This document shows, piece after piece, positions 7,859 through 19,237 of a stretch of 57,933 nt of DNA. The notes under the pieces were generated by a model. It saw nothing but the letters and a program-made list of their open reading frames with translations. It was not told the origin of the DNA and made no database searches. Position numbers and translations under genes: made by a program. Position 1 is the stretch's first letter. Each line of letters opens with the position of its first letter. The stretch is from JAMOBE01 sp039908285 (GTDB taxonomy: Bacteria > Pseudomonadota > Alphaproteobacteria > Rhodospirillales > Rhodospirillaceae): NCBI GenBank assembly GCA_039908285.1, contig JAMOBE010000016.1, forward strand, positions 1 through 57,933, read 5' to 3'.

Positions 7859-7866
<8 letters not shown>
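7342..7866 (-). CDS. coaD: Phosphopantetheine adenylyltransferase
   Basis: Transfers AMP from ATP to 4'-phosphopantetheine, the penultimate step of coenzyme A synthesis, in the cytoplasm. The nucleotidyltransferase signature GTFDPITNGH is at residues 10-19, and the ISSRFVKE motif appears near the end. Length is 174 residues, close to the family norm of about 160. A longer frame exists upstream, but the ATG at 7866 has a GGGAGAGGGG site and places the motif correctly. The first eight bases overlap the end of gyrA, so it is probably translated together with gyrA. Confidence 0.96.
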
Positions 7867-10690
<2,824 letters not shown>

Positions 10691-11242
10691 GGGGCGTGTC
10701 TCGGGATGTATGGTCGCTGTTGGCTGCGGGCGCCCGGCACACTAGCAGATTACCGACCCCGCGAACAGCGATCGCGGAAAAAAGTGTGGGTCCGTCGGGT
10801 GAAGGAATGTCTATCCGTTTCCCGCAGAAAAAGCCCTCCCCCTCACGCCGCAGGCGCGCCTTTGGCACGACGATAGGCTATCGTATGCACACAAGTCTCA
10901 AGCAAACTTAAGCCCTCCCCCTCGATGGGGGGATACACAAGGGTTTGGGTGGGGGTGGCAGCGAAGCGCGCACAGACAGCAGTGAGTTCGCACAAAAGAT
11001 GAATTCATTGGCTCATCCAGAGTATCTACGTGCGGCACCATCACCCCCACCCAACCCTCACCCATCAAGGGGGAGGGCTTTACTTGCGGGAAACGGATAG
11101 TTTCTACAGCGAAATTCCTACAGCGCAGTTTGCCTAAACTTGTGTGCATACTTTTCGCGTTACGTCTTCTTCGCATTTGCCGCGCCATCCATTCTCCGTT
11201 ACCGTTGACGGGTGCTGCTCTTTCAACGGGAGGATATCGCCG
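10691..11242. other. Gene-free region with a large inverted-repeat element
   Basis: About 550 bases separate the divergent gyrA and the PEP-CTERM-like gene. The middle (10811-11100) is a long nested inverted repeat. I see no supported gene. The gyrA promoter must be between about 10700 and 10810, but no clear sigma70 pair stands out. Confidence 0.55.
10811..11100. repeat. Large inverted-repeat element upstream of gyrA
   Basis: The outer ends CTATCCGTTTCCCGCA (10811) and TGCGGGAAACGGATAG (11085-11100) are exact complements. Inside, GCCCTCCCCC and GGGGGAGGGC pair, then GGTTTGGGTGGGGGTGG pairs with CACCCCCACCCAACC. A further pair, TATGCACACAAGT (10883) with ACTTGTGTGCATA, extends just outside the right end. 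The layout suggests a folded repeat or MITE-like relic. Confidence 0.65.
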
Positions 11243-11899
11243 ATGGTCCGGTTGCGATGGTCAGTGGCGGTCGCCGCGCTGGCGGCGCTGCTCATGGGAG
11301 GAGGGCCGGCGAGGGCCGGGGCGATCTATGAATTCACGGCGCCGTGCACGAGCGGGTGCGGGCCGTTCAGCACGGTCGGGGGGCTTTTCCTGGCGAGGGT
11401 CACCCTGACGCCCGGCCTGGACCTGACGCCCGGCCGTCATCTGACCGGGACCGACGTCATCGGCTTCGACCTTGGTCTGCCTCTGGGGCCGGAGAGCTTT
11501 CTGGAGATTCTCGGCGGGGGTGGGCCGATTCTGGCCAGCGGCGATTTCAGCGCCACCCTGGATGCCAGCACCCACGGGTTCGTGGACAACGAGGCGCTCC
11601 TGAAGGGACCGCCGTCGCTGCCCTTCACGTTCGAGACCGGTGCCGACGGCCGGTGGTCGCTGAGGTCCTGGATCTACAGCCCATCGGGCATCGGCGCCGT
11701 CTGGCGCCTCCCCGAGCCGGCCGGTTATGGACTGGTGATCGTGGGCCTCGCGGCGCTGCTGCTGATGCGCCGGCGCCCAATACATTTTCAGGCCCTGACC
11801 GAAATATCCGCGCCGCGCCGTGCATCCGCCGTCCGTGGCGGGACGTTCCTCCCGCGCCAATCATACCGCTCCCACGGAGGTCATCATGCAGGTTCGTGA
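11243..11899 (+). CDS. PEP-CTERM-like exported protein with an unusual C-terminal tail
   Basis: The product starts with a signal peptide (about residues 1-26, ending ARA). Near residue 165 it has LPEPAGYGLVIVG, a hydrophobic helix and an MRRRR-type basic stop, the layout of PEP-CTERM sorting signals, which are processed by exosortase. Such proteins normally end within a few residues of the basic cluster, but this frame continues about 40 residues and overlaps the next gene by 14 bases. A one-base shift near 11785 would give a stop at about 11802, so a frameshift or sequencing error is possible. The ATG at 11243 has GGGAGG nine bases upstream. No exosortase gene is in the window; the function is unknown. 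Confidence 0.7.
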   Translation: MVRLRWSVAVAALAALLMGGGPARAGAIYEFTAPCTSGCGPFSTVGGLFLARVTLTPGLDLTPGRHLTGTDVIGFDLGLPLGPESFLEILGGGGPILASGDFSATLDASTHGFVDNEALLKGPPSLPFTFETGADGRWSLRSWIYSPSGIGAVWRLPEPAGYGLVIVGLAALLLMRRRPIHFQALTEISAPRRASAVRGGTFLPRQSYRSHGGHHAGS

Positions 11900-12305
11900 A
11901 TTCATGACGAAGGACATTCAACTGGTCGATCCCGAGACGCTGCTCAAGGATGCGGCGCTGAAGATGCGCGAGGCCGACACCGGATTCCTGCCGGTAGGTG
12001 AGAACGACCGCCTGATCGGCACCATCACCGACCGCGACATCGCCATCCGCGCCATCGCCGACGGCAAGGACCCATGCAAGGCCAAGGTCCGAGATGCCAT
12101 GACGGACGAACTGTACTACTGCTACGAGGACCAGCCGGCCGAGGAAGCGGCGGCGATCATGAGCGAGCACCAGATCCGCCGCCTGCCCATCCTGAACCGC
12201 CAGAAGCGGCTGGTGGGCGTGGTGTCGCTCGGCGACCTGTCGAAGTGGGGCACGGATGCGCTGGTCGGTCACACCATCGAGGAAATCAGCCAGACGCGGC
12301 ATTGA
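11886..12305 (+). CDS. CBS-domain pair protein
   Basis: Small cytoplasmic protein (139 residues) made of two CBS motifs, a fold that binds adenosine nucleotides such as AMP, ATP or S-adenosylmethionine and senses energy state. The first CBS covers about residues 3-60 (GENDRLIGTITDRDIAIRA) and the second about 70-130 (QIRRLPILNRQKRLVGVVSLGDL). A good ACGGAGG site precedes the ATG at 11886. Stand-alone CBS pairs of this type are common in alphaproteobacteria; the target is unknown. Confidence 0.9.
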   Translation: MQVREFMTKDIQLVDPETLLKDAALKMREADTGFLPVGENDRLIGTITDRDIAIRAIADGKDPCKAKVRDAMTDELYYCYEDQPAEEAAAIMSEHQIRRLPILNRQKRLVGVVSLGDLSKWGTDALVGHTIEEISQTRH

Positions 12306-12326
12306 GGCACGATCCGGGAAAGCGGA

Positions 12327-13268
12327 TCAGATCTCCCCCGCCAGCCAGGCGTCCACCAGGCGGCGGGCGATGGCGTCGGGTCGCGGCAGGCTGAAGCCGG
12401 CCTCCGCGAACCCGCGGATCTGGTCGGCGGAGAACCAGCGGGCGTCCTCCAGTTCCGTGTGGTCCACGGAAAGCGGCAGCGACTCGGCCCGCGCCGAGAA
12501 GCCCAGCATCAGTGACGACGGGAACGGCCACGGCTGGCAGTCGAAGTAGCGGGCGGAGGCCACGGCGATCCCGGTCTCCTCGACCACCTCGCGGGCCACC
12601 GCCTCCTCCAGGGTTTCCCCCGGTTCGACGAAGCCGGCCAGCGTCGAGTACAGCCCCTTGGGCCAGCGCCCCTGCCGGCCGAGCAGGCACTGGCCACCGC
12701 CGCTCGCCGGACCGTCGCTCACCAGCATGATCACCACCGGGTCGGTGCGGGGGAAGTGCTGGGCGGCGCAGTCACCGCTGGTGCAGCGGCGGCAGTGCCC
12801 CCCGGCCTCGGACACCGTCGGCGCGCCGCAGACGCCGCAGAAGCGGTGCTGCGCATGCCAGTGCAGCATGCCCCGGGCATAGGCCAGTAGGGCGGCGTCC
12901 TCGCCGCCCAGCACCGCCCCCACGTCGCGCAGATTGCGGAATGCGCCCGGCACGCCGAGGTCCGGTCCCACTCCCTCGCCGGCCGGCTCCAGCGCCGAGA
13001 TGTCGCAGGCGAACCAGGCCAATCCGCCGCCAAGCCCGAGAAACACCGTCTCCCCGGATGCGCGTAGCACCGCCGCGGCCGTCCGGCCGTTCAGCGAGAC
13101 GGCGCCCGAGTCGACGCCGATCAGGTTCAGCGACCGCCACATGGGCACTACCCGCGCCTGTGGCCCGGCCTGGAGGGCGGCAAGACGCACCGGCTGGCGC
13201 CGCAGGGCGGCCGCGCGGTCGAGTCGGCTGCCGCCGTAGACGATGGGGCGATGGGTAAACTGAATCAT
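12327..13268 (-). CDS. nudC: NADH pyrophosphatase / NAD-cap decapping hydrolase
   Basis: Nudix hydrolase that splits NADH to NMNH and AMP; family members also remove NAD caps from RNA. An N-terminal domain is followed by a zinc ribbon with Cys144, Cys147, Cys159 and Cys162, then a full Nudix box at residues 212-234 (GFVEPGETLEEAVAREVVEE). Next comes CQPWPFPSS, the NudC-specific form of the SQPWPFPxS motif. Length is 313 residues, normal. The ATG at 13268 is used; another in-frame ATG lies four codons upstream. It faces the CBS gene and stands apart from mutT by a repeat-filled gap. Confidence 0.95.
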   Translation of the reverse strand: MIQFTHRPIVYGGSRLDRAAALRRQPVRLAALQAGPQARVVPMWRSLNLIGVDSGAVSLNGRTAAAVLRASGETVFLGLGGGLAWFACDISALEPAGEGVGPDLGVPGAFRNLRDVGAVLGGEDAALLAYARGMLHWHAQHRFCGVCGAPTVSEAGGHCRRCTSGDCAAQHFPRTDPVVIMLVSDGPASGGGQCLLGRQGRWPKGLYSTLAGFVEPGETLEEAVAREVVEETGIAVASARYFDCQPWPFPSSLMLGFSARAESLPLSVDHTELEDARWFSADQIRGFAEAGFSLPRPDAIARRLVDAWLAGEI

Positions 13269-13567
13269 GGTACCCACCATCTTGCCACATCCGGGTACCC
13301 AAGGGGAAGTGTGGGTTGCGGTCTCAGGCCACTTGATCCAGGGCAATTGGGTGAAGTGAGAACCGCCATCTTCACTCCCTCTCCCCCCTCTTCCGGGGGG
13401 AGAGGGCCGGGGTGAGGGGGGCACCCGGCACCATTTTGGGAGCTTCGGCACCCCCCTCACCCAACCCTCTCCCCCCGGAAGAGGGGGGAGAGGGCTATTG
13501 ATAGATTCACCCGATCGCCCTGCCACTTGATCTGGCCAGCGGCGGCGGTGGCCTCTGACCGCCCTGG
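13269..13567. repeat. Large palindromic repeat between nudC and mutT
   Basis: The gap is dominated by a palindrome. Outer ends are CAGGGCAATTGGGTGAA (13339) and TTCACCCGATCGCCCTG (13506). Inner arms are CCTCTCCCCCCTCTTCC with GGAAGAGGGGGGAGAGG, plus a GGTGAGGGGGGCACC with its partner GGCACCCCCCTCACCC. The left end shares CCGCCATCTTCACTCCC with 5850-5866. The bare centre is CATTTTGGGAGCTTCG. No gene is seen. Confidence 0.7.
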
Positions 13568-14032
13568 TCAAGTTGCCGTAGGCAGCCAGTCCCGCAGCAC
13601 GGCGACCAGCGGCACGTCGGCCGGCGGCATGGGATAGTCGGCCAGCCTTCCCACCCTGACCCAGGCCAGGTCCTGCCCCTCCCGCGGCGTCACCCGCCCC
13701 CGCCAGGTGCGGCAGACGAACAGTGGCATCAACAGGTGAAAGTCCTCGTAGGAATGGGAGGCGAAGGCGAGCGGCGCCAGGCAGCTCGTCCGCACGTCGA
13801 TGCCCAGTTCCTCGTCCAGTTCACGGATCAGCGCCGCCTCGGGCGTCTCTCCCGGCTGGAGCTTGCCACCGGGAAACTCCCACAGGCCGGCCATGCTCCG
13901 GCCCGGCGGCCGTTGGGCGAGCAGGACCCGGTCGTCCGCGTCGAGGAGGGCCACCGCCGACACCACCACCAGCGGCAGCCCCTGCCGCGGCGGCGGAATG
14001 GGGGCGTCCCAGCAGCCCCCCGCCGTGCTCAT
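13568..14032 (-). CDS. mutT: 8-oxo-dGTP diphosphatase MutT
   Basis: Nudix enzyme that removes oxidised 8-oxo-dGTP from the nucleotide pool and so prevents A:T to C:G mutations. The Nudix box is complete at residues 56-78 (GKLQPGETPEAALIRELDEE), with the preceding LWEFPGG typical of MutT. Length is 154 residues. The ATG at 14032 overlaps the argJ stop (ATGA), so it is translationally coupled to argJ; a longer frame upstream is a shadow. The argJ-mutT order is common in alphaproteobacteria. Confidence 0.92.
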   Translation of the reverse strand: MSTAGGCWDAPIPPPRQGLPLVVVSAVALLDADDRVLLAQRPPGRSMAGLWEFPGGKLQPGETPEAALIRELDEELGIDVRTSCLAPLAFASHSYEDFHLLMPLFVCRTWRGRVTPREGQDLAWVRVGRLADYPMPPADVPLVAVLRDWLPTAT

Positions 14033-15261
14033 GTGCGGTACGCGCCGTTGATGTCGATGTAGGCGTGGGTCAGGTCGCAGGTCCACACCGTCGCCCGGCC
14101 GCGGCCGACGCCGACGTCCACCTCGATGACGATGTCGTGACCCTTCATGTGGGTTACCACCGGGGTCTCGTCATAGCCGGGCACGGCCCCGCCCGCCTCG
14201 GCCACCAGGGTGCCGCCGATGGCGATGCGCAGACGGTCGCGGTCGGCCTTCTCCCCCGATTTGCCGACGGCCATGACTACCCGCCCCCAGTTGGCATCCT
14301 CGCCGGCGATGGCGGTCTTGACCAACGGAGAATTGGCGATGGCAAGGCCGATCCGCCGTGCCGCCCGCGGACTGGCCGCGCCGGTCACGGTGATGGTGAC
14401 GAACTTGCTGGCGCCCTCGCCGTCACGCACCACCAGGTGGGCGAGATCCAGCAGCAGGCCGTCGAGCGCCCGACGGAACCCGACAAGGCGGGCGTCACCC
14501 GGATCACTCACCGGCTGGTGCGGCGCCTGGCCGGTGGCGAACAGGCACAGGGTGTCGCTGGTGGAGGTATCGCTGTCCACGGTGATGGCGTTGAAGCTGC
14601 GATCGGCGCCCCGCGTCAGCAGGGCGCGCAGCACCGGGGCCGGCAGGGCGGCGTCGGTGAAGACGAACCCCAGCATGGTCGCCATGTCGGGAGCGATCAT
14701 GCCGGAGCCCTTGGCGATGCCGTTGAGGCGCACCGGCACGCCGTCGATGGTGGCGGTGCGCGTCGCACACTTCGGGTAGGTGTCGGTGGTCATGATGGCG
14801 CGGGCCGCCTCCGCCCAGGCCTCGTCCCGCAGCCGTTCCCGCAATGGCGGAAGGGCCCCGGTGATCTTCGACGCATCGAGGGGCACGCCAATGGTCCCGG
14901 TGGAGGCGATGAACACCTCGGCCGGGTCGCAGCCCACCACCGCGGCGGTGGCCTCGGCGGTGGTCCGCACCGCGTCTTCGCCGGCCCGGCCGGTGAAGGC
15001 GTTGGCATTGCCGGAGTTGACCACCAGCGCCCGCGCCCGGCCACCCGCGGCCGCCGCGCGACTCCAGTCCACCGGTGCCGAGCAGGTCAGCGATCGGGTG
15101 AAGACCCCGGCCGCGGTGGTGCCCGGCACCATCTCGACGAACAGCAGATCGGTGCGATCGCGATAGCGGATGCCGCAGGCATGGGACGCCAGCCGCACGC
15201 CGGCAAGCGGCGGCAACTCGGGCACGGCGGTCGGAGCGAGCGGCGAGACGGCGGCGGTCAT
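14029..15261 (-). CDS. argJ: Bifunctional glutamate N-acetyltransferase / amino-acid N-acetyltransferase
   Basis: Recycles the acetyl group from N-acetylornithine to glutamate, and may also make N-acetylglutamate from acetyl-CoA, in arginine synthesis. The 410-residue precursor is self-cleaved; the site DMA|TML is visible at Ala194-Thr195, and Thr195 becomes the N-terminal nucleophile of the beta chain. Conserved NSGNANA and STGTIGVPL stretches are present. An AGGAAGA site precedes the ATG. The gene lies 21 bases after the parvulin gene and overlaps mutT by four bases, giving a prsA-argJ-mutT transcript. Confidence 0.96.
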   Translation of the reverse strand: MTAAVSPLAPTAVPELPPLAGVRLASHACGIRYRDRTDLLFVEMVPGTTAAGVFTRSLTCSAPVDWSRAAAAGGRARALVVNSGNANAFTGRAGEDAVRTTAEATAAVVGCDPAEVFIASTGTIGVPLDASKITGALPPLRERLRDEAWAEAARAIMTTDTYPKCATRTATIDGVPVRLNGIAKGSGMIAPDMATMLGFVFTDAALPAPVLRALLTRGADRSFNAITVDSDTSTSDTLCLFATGQAPHQPVSDPGDARLVGFRRALDGLLLDLAHLVVRDGEGASKFVTITVTGAASPRAARRIGLAIANSPLVKTAIAGEDANWGRVVMAVGKSGEKADRDRLRIAIGGTLVAEAGGAVPGYDETPVVTHMKGHDIVIEVDVGVGRGRATVWTCDLTHAYIDINGAYRT

Positions 15262-15282
15262 GAGCGGTCTTCCTTGCGCGGA

Positions 15283-16137
15283 CTATTTCTTCTTGTCGGC
15301 TCCGGCCTTCGGTGCGGCGGCGGGGGAACCGTCGAGGGTGAACTTCTTGATGGTGGCCTTGGCGCGGAGGCCCTCCACCACCTTCTGCACCATCCCGTCG
15401 GCCAGGTCGGCGCGCACCTCATCCTTGACCTCGTCGAAGGCCGGGTGGCCGACGCGCTTGTCTTCCATCTTGATGACGTGCCAGCCGAAGGGTGTCTTCA
15501 CCGGCTCCTGAGTCATTTCACCCGGCTTCAGCTTGAAGGCGGCCTCGGCGAAGGACTCGACCAGAACGTCCCGGGTCAGATACCCAAGATCGCCTCCCCG
15601 ATCCTTCGATCCATCCATGGACTTCCTGGCGGCGACGTCGTCAAACTTGGCGCCGCCCTTGATCTCGGTGATGGCGGCCTTGGCCTCGTCCTCGGTCTGC
15701 ACCAGGATGTGGCGGACGCGAACCTCTTCCTTCGGCGGGATTTTCTTGACCAGCTCGTCGTAGTGGGCCTTCACCTTGGCATCGGTGATTTCGGCATTGA
15801 CGTGCTTGCTGAGGAAGGTGCGGCGGATCAGCTGATCCTCCAGATCGCGGAGCTGGGACTTGACCGCCGGGTCGTTCTGAACGTTCTCCTTGCGGGCGGC
15901 GGTCAGGATCACCTCGGTGCTGACCAGATGGTCGAGGAGCTGGTCATAGATGGCCTCGACGGGCGCTCCCTTCAGTTGCGACTGGGACTGCACCAGGCGG
16001 TCGAGTGCCGAGCGGCGGATTTCCGTACCGTTGACCGTGGCGATCACGGGATCGGCAGCGGCCCAGGCGGCCGGGGTTACGGCCGGCGCAAGCAGAAGGC
16101 CGCACAGGGCGGCGGCGCGCAGGGAATGAAGAGCCAT
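15283..16137 (-). CDS. Periplasmic parvulin-type peptidyl-prolyl isomerase (PrsA/SurA-like)
   Basis: Folding catalyst and chaperone for exported proteins. A signal peptide (about residues 1-27, ending AWA) is followed by a helical SurA/PrsA-like N-terminal domain. The parvulin domain spans about residues 130-225, with VRVRHILVQTEDEA, GGDLGYLTRD and PFGWHVIKMEDKR visible. The C-terminus is Lys/Ala rich. Length is 284 residues, normal for this group. The ATG at 16137 is chosen because it starts the signal peptide. It precedes argJ by 21 bases. Confidence 0.92.
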   Translation of the reverse strand: MALHSLRAAALCGLLLAPAVTPAAWAAADPVIATVNGTEIRRSALDRLVQSQSQLKGAPVEAIYDQLLDHLVSTEVILTAARKENVQNDPAVKSQLRDLEDQLIRRTFLSKHVNAEITDAKVKAHYDELVKKIPPKEEVRVRHILVQTEDEAKAAITEIKGGAKFDDVAARKSMDGSKDRGGDLGYLTRDVLVESFAEAAFKLKPGEMTQEPVKTPFGWHVIKMEDKRVGHPAFDEVKDEVRADLADGMVQKVVEGLRAKATIKKFTLDGSPAAAPKAGADKKK

Positions 16138-16637
16138 GTGGGATGATTCCTTCGTGTTGCAGCCACACCGTCCGGTGGCTCCGCACATAAGCATTTCGCG
16201 AGGCTCGCGGCAAGTGTGCCGACATCGGAATCAAGGCCGACATGCGTCTGGGCGAACCGCGCATGACGGTCAAGCTCGGCGCCTTGCAGGTCGTGCTGGT
16301 GGCGATCGTCGCCGCTTTGGTCAAGCTGCCGTAGCGGAGCAGCCTTCATCTCCCGTTGCGTCTGACGTCCGCGCCCAACACCCGGAGAGGCGGCCTTGGC
16401 CTTTGCCGCGATTCCGGATCAGAAAAGTCGAAGGTCCCCGTTGGCCTTGAGTCTTCAAGGAGTCAGGTTCTGTCTGTGAGATACGAACCTGCACCAGAAG
16501 GGTGATGAAGGATGGCACAAGGTATTCTTCCGATCCAGTACGAAGCGGAGAAGGCAAGCAGCGGGGGAGGGCTGTTCAAGTATGGACAGCCCTGCCTCTC
16601 GGCCCCTCGCTCTTTACCCCGTCACTGCGTCACTGCG
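16138..16637. other. Gene-free region between parvulin and caspase genes
   Basis: About 500 bases contain no well-supported gene. A 30-codon frame (16242-16334) could encode a one-helix peptide but lacks a good ribosome site. Near 16570-16593 there is a GGGCTGT/ACAGCCC hairpin that could end the caspase transcript. At 16593-16612 there is a half-arm of the palindrome family (CTCTCGGCCCCTCGC). At 16621-16646 GTCACTGC is repeated about three times and runs into the caspase stop codon. Confidence 0.5.
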
Positions 16638-19046
16638 TCACTGCGTTACCGTGGCGATCGGGAAGTCCATGCCACGCGAGTCGATGATCGGGAACTGCAC
16701 GGAGTTGGCGTGCTCCTCGCTGAGCTGCGGCAGGCGTTCTTCGACGAAGTTGGTCAGTTCGCGAATGCTGACGGTGCCGTCCTTGGTCCGGGCCGCCTTG
16801 CCCGACAGGCCCTGAAGGATGGTGTAGGTGAAGATGCCATGGCCCAGCGATGGCAGTTCGGCCGCGTACTGGTCACGGGCGGCGGCGGCCATGATGTGGA
16901 CCCCGGTGGCCCGGGCGAGCCGCACCAGCGCCTTGCGCTCCTCGAAGCCGCGCACCGAAAGCAGAGCCGCTCCCGACTTGCAGGCGTCGATCATCAGGAC
17001 TACCTTGCGGGCCCCGATCTTCTGCACCATGGCGTCGATCTGAGTCGACGGGATCCCCTTCTCCTCGATCTCGGCCCGCTTCTCCGGACGGGTCATGTCG
17101 TGGGGGATGAAGTACCACGTGGTGCCGATGGTCTCGCCATGGCCGGCGAGATAGATCACCGCCACGTCCTCCGGCGCCAGGGTCGACAGGCCGCTCAGCA
17201 TTTCGATGACGTTGTCGTGGGTGGCCTGCTGGTCGTACAGGGCGTGCTTCACCACCTTGGAGAACAGGCCATTGCGCTGCCCTATGAAGAAGTCGGCGAT
17301 GCCGTTGGCATCGGGGACGCCGTAGTCGAGATTGAGGGCCGGGTTCTTGTACTTGTTGATGCCGACCGTCACGACGTGCAGTTCCGGCGCCTTCTCGACG
17401 GATGCGGTCAGCGGCGGCGTGTAGGTGATCTTCAGCAGCACCGGCTTGCTCTCGATGCGCTCGCGGCTCAGCGCCACCACCTTGAACTCGTTCATTCCCT
17501 TGACGAGGGTCGTCTTGGCGGCAAGGGTGACGCCATCGTCGCCGCCGACGGGGGACTCCTTGCCGGCCTGGCTGTTGTCGGACATGACCACCTGGCCGTT
17601 CTGGAACAGGCGGACCTCGTCGATGCCGCCGCCCTGGTCCTTGGCGGTGAAGGACACGGTCAGCTTCTCGGTGGTCACGTTGCTGTCACCCAGGGACTTG
17701 GCGAAGTTCAGGACCGGCGGCAGCGAGAAGGACTTGGCCAGCGATGGCCGCACCTCGGCCGCCATGGTGGCCTCCTTGGCGGCGTGGGTCTCGTCAGGTC
17801 CGGCCTTCATGGCCCGCATCAACAGGCCGGGTTCGTAATGGGACGAGGTGAACTGCTCCATGTCGAGGGCCGCCTGCTCGTTGCCCCACTTGACGGCATC
17901 GAGGGTGCCACCACGGCTGTCGAACTCGCCGTCCTTGCCCAGCACGACCCAGCCGGTCTTGCCGACGACGACCTGCGCCACCGGGGTCGCTTTCTCGCGG
18001 TCGAAGATGTGGGCGATGCCGTCGGTCCCTCCCGACAGCACGACCTTGTCACTGCTGGCGAAGGTGACGGCGGTGATCGGCACCTCCTGCTTGTCGCCCG
18101 TGTTGACCTCGTTACCCGTCGTCATGTCGACGACGTGAAGGCGCTTGTCCTCGCCGCCGGCGGCAAAAAAGCGGCCATCCCGACTGACGGCGACGGTCAG
18201 CAGGTCGTCGTCGGACACCGAGGTCTTCTTTTCCACCCCCTTGGGACCGACCAGCATCACCTTGCCGTCATCGTCGGCCACCAGGACCTTGTCGCCGTCC
18301 CGCGCGAAGGAGATCGCCTTGATCTTCGAGTCCGTCTCGCCGAACGCCGTGGCCTGGCCCGTGGCCACGTCGATCAGCCGCACCGACCCGTCGCTGCCGC
18401 CCAGCGCCAGCTTGGTCCCGGCATCGTTGAGCGCCAGGGCATGGCCGGACGCCTTCGGGTCGGTAAAGAGCGTGGTCGGGCCCTGGCCCGCGGTCGTGGT
18501 CGGGCCCTGGCCCGCGGTGGGGATGCTGCGGACGGTGCCGTCGTCGAACGAGACGAAGACGCGGCTGCCGTCCCTGGTGACCGCCAGTCCCTTGCCCCGC
18601 GCGCCCACGGCCGGCAGTGCCGACACCGCCCCCGACGACAGCTTGACGACTCCGATGCCGCCCTTCTCGCCGAGGGTCGCCACCATGTCGCCCGCGGGGG
18701 CGAACGCCAGCCACACGACGGCCGAGTCGCCGGTGGTGATGCGGCGGGTTTCCTGCCCAAGGGTCGTGTCCCACAGCCGGACCGACCCGTCACTCATCCC
18801 GAAAGCCATGCGCTTGCCGTTTTCCTCGACCGCGATGGTGGTGATGGAGGCGATGCGGGCCTTGTCGATGATAGGCTGGCCATCGGTGATGCGGCCGATG
18901 CGGATCATGTCCTGGACGTTGCTGTTCATGCCCGACGACACGCCCATAGACACCGTGCCGGCGTTGAAGAACTGCGCCTGTGCGGCACCGGCCAGCAGAA
19001 GCAGGGCGATCCCGGCGAGTACCGTGCGAAGGCGGACTGCTTTCAT
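16638..19046 (-). CDS. Exported caspase-like (C14/orthocaspase) protein with WD40-type propeller
   Basis: A signal peptide (about residues 1-25, ending AQA) is followed by a beta-propeller region of WD40-like repeats (about 50-340, e.g. DGSVRLWD and GGSDGSVRLIDVATG). A middle domain of about 200 residues leads into a C-terminal peptidase C14 domain (about 540-802). The catalytic dyad is visible: His636 in YLAGHGE and Cys689 in MIDACKSG. Caspase-like enzymes cut after Arg or Lys in known bacterial cases; substrates here are unknown. An internal duplication gives TAGQGPTT twice. I used ATG 19046 (AAGGA site, signal peptide at the start); ATG 19055 is possible. The export signal is unusual for a protease often linked to cytoplasmic stress or death responses. 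Confidence 0.88.
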   Translation of the reverse strand: MKAVRLRTVLAGIALLLLAGAAQAQFFNAGTVSMGVSSGMNSNVQDMIRIGRITDGQPIIDKARIASITTIAVEENGKRMAFGMSDGSVRLWDTTLGQETRRITTGDSAVVWLAFAPAGDMVATLGEKGGIGVVKLSSGAVSALPAVGARGKGLAVTRDGSRVFVSFDDGTVRSIPTAGQGPTTTAGQGPTTLFTDPKASGHALALNDAGTKLALGGSDGSVRLIDVATGQATAFGETDSKIKAISFARDGDKVLVADDDGKVMLVGPKGVEKKTSVSDDDLLTVAVSRDGRFFAAGGEDKRLHVVDMTTGNEVNTGDKQEVPITAVTFASSDKVVLSGGTDGIAHIFDREKATPVAQVVVGKTGWVVLGKDGEFDSRGGTLDAVKWGNEQAALDMEQFTSSHYEPGLLMRAMKAGPDETHAAKEATMAAEVRPSLAKSFSLPPVLNFAKSLGDSNVTTEKLTVSFTAKDQGGGIDEVRLFQNGQVVMSDNSQAGKESPVGGDDGVTLAAKTTLVKGMNEFKVVALSRERIESKPVLLKITYTPPLTASVEKAPELHVVTVGINKYKNPALNLDYGVPDANGIADFFIGQRNGLFSKVVKHALYDQQATHDNVIEMLSGLSTLAPEDVAVIYLAGHGETIGTTWYFIPHDMTRPEKRAEIEEKGIPSTQIDAMVQKIGARKVVLMIDACKSGAALLSVRGFEERKALVRLARATGVHIMAAAARDQYAAELPSLGHGIFTYTILQGLSGKAARTKDGTVSIRELTNFVEERLPQLSEEHANSVQFPIIDSRGMDFPIATVTQ
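18470..18517. repeat. Tandem duplication inside the caspase-like gene
   Basis: GTCGGGCCCTGGCCCGCGGT occurs twice in tandem with a 24-base period, duplicating eight residues (TAGQGPTT) in the propeller. The frame is kept. Confidence 0.8.
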
Positions 19047-19237
19047 GGACAACATCCTTGACCTGTCTTTCTGTGTTTCGGGTGAGAACACAACACTTCA
19101 AGGGTACCACATCCCGCGGTTGGATGTCAAAACGGCATTCCAGACCCTTCACCCCATTCCCCGTCCCCAGGGAGGGGATCGCTCCGGGAGCGTTGCGGAT
19201 GTTGGAATTTTCGCCGGGGTGCACTAGTCTCTCACGT

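Noticed and set aside
12327..13571. Extended N-terminus of nudC through the palindrome
   Set aside because: The added 100 residues are Pro/Gly/Arg repeats translated from the palindrome, and the NudC domain starts at 13268.
16242..16334. 30-codon frame with a hydrophobic stretch (MTVKLGALQVVLVAIVAALV)
   Set aside because: A single-helix peptide is possible, but only a weak AAGG site precedes it and no neighbour supports it.
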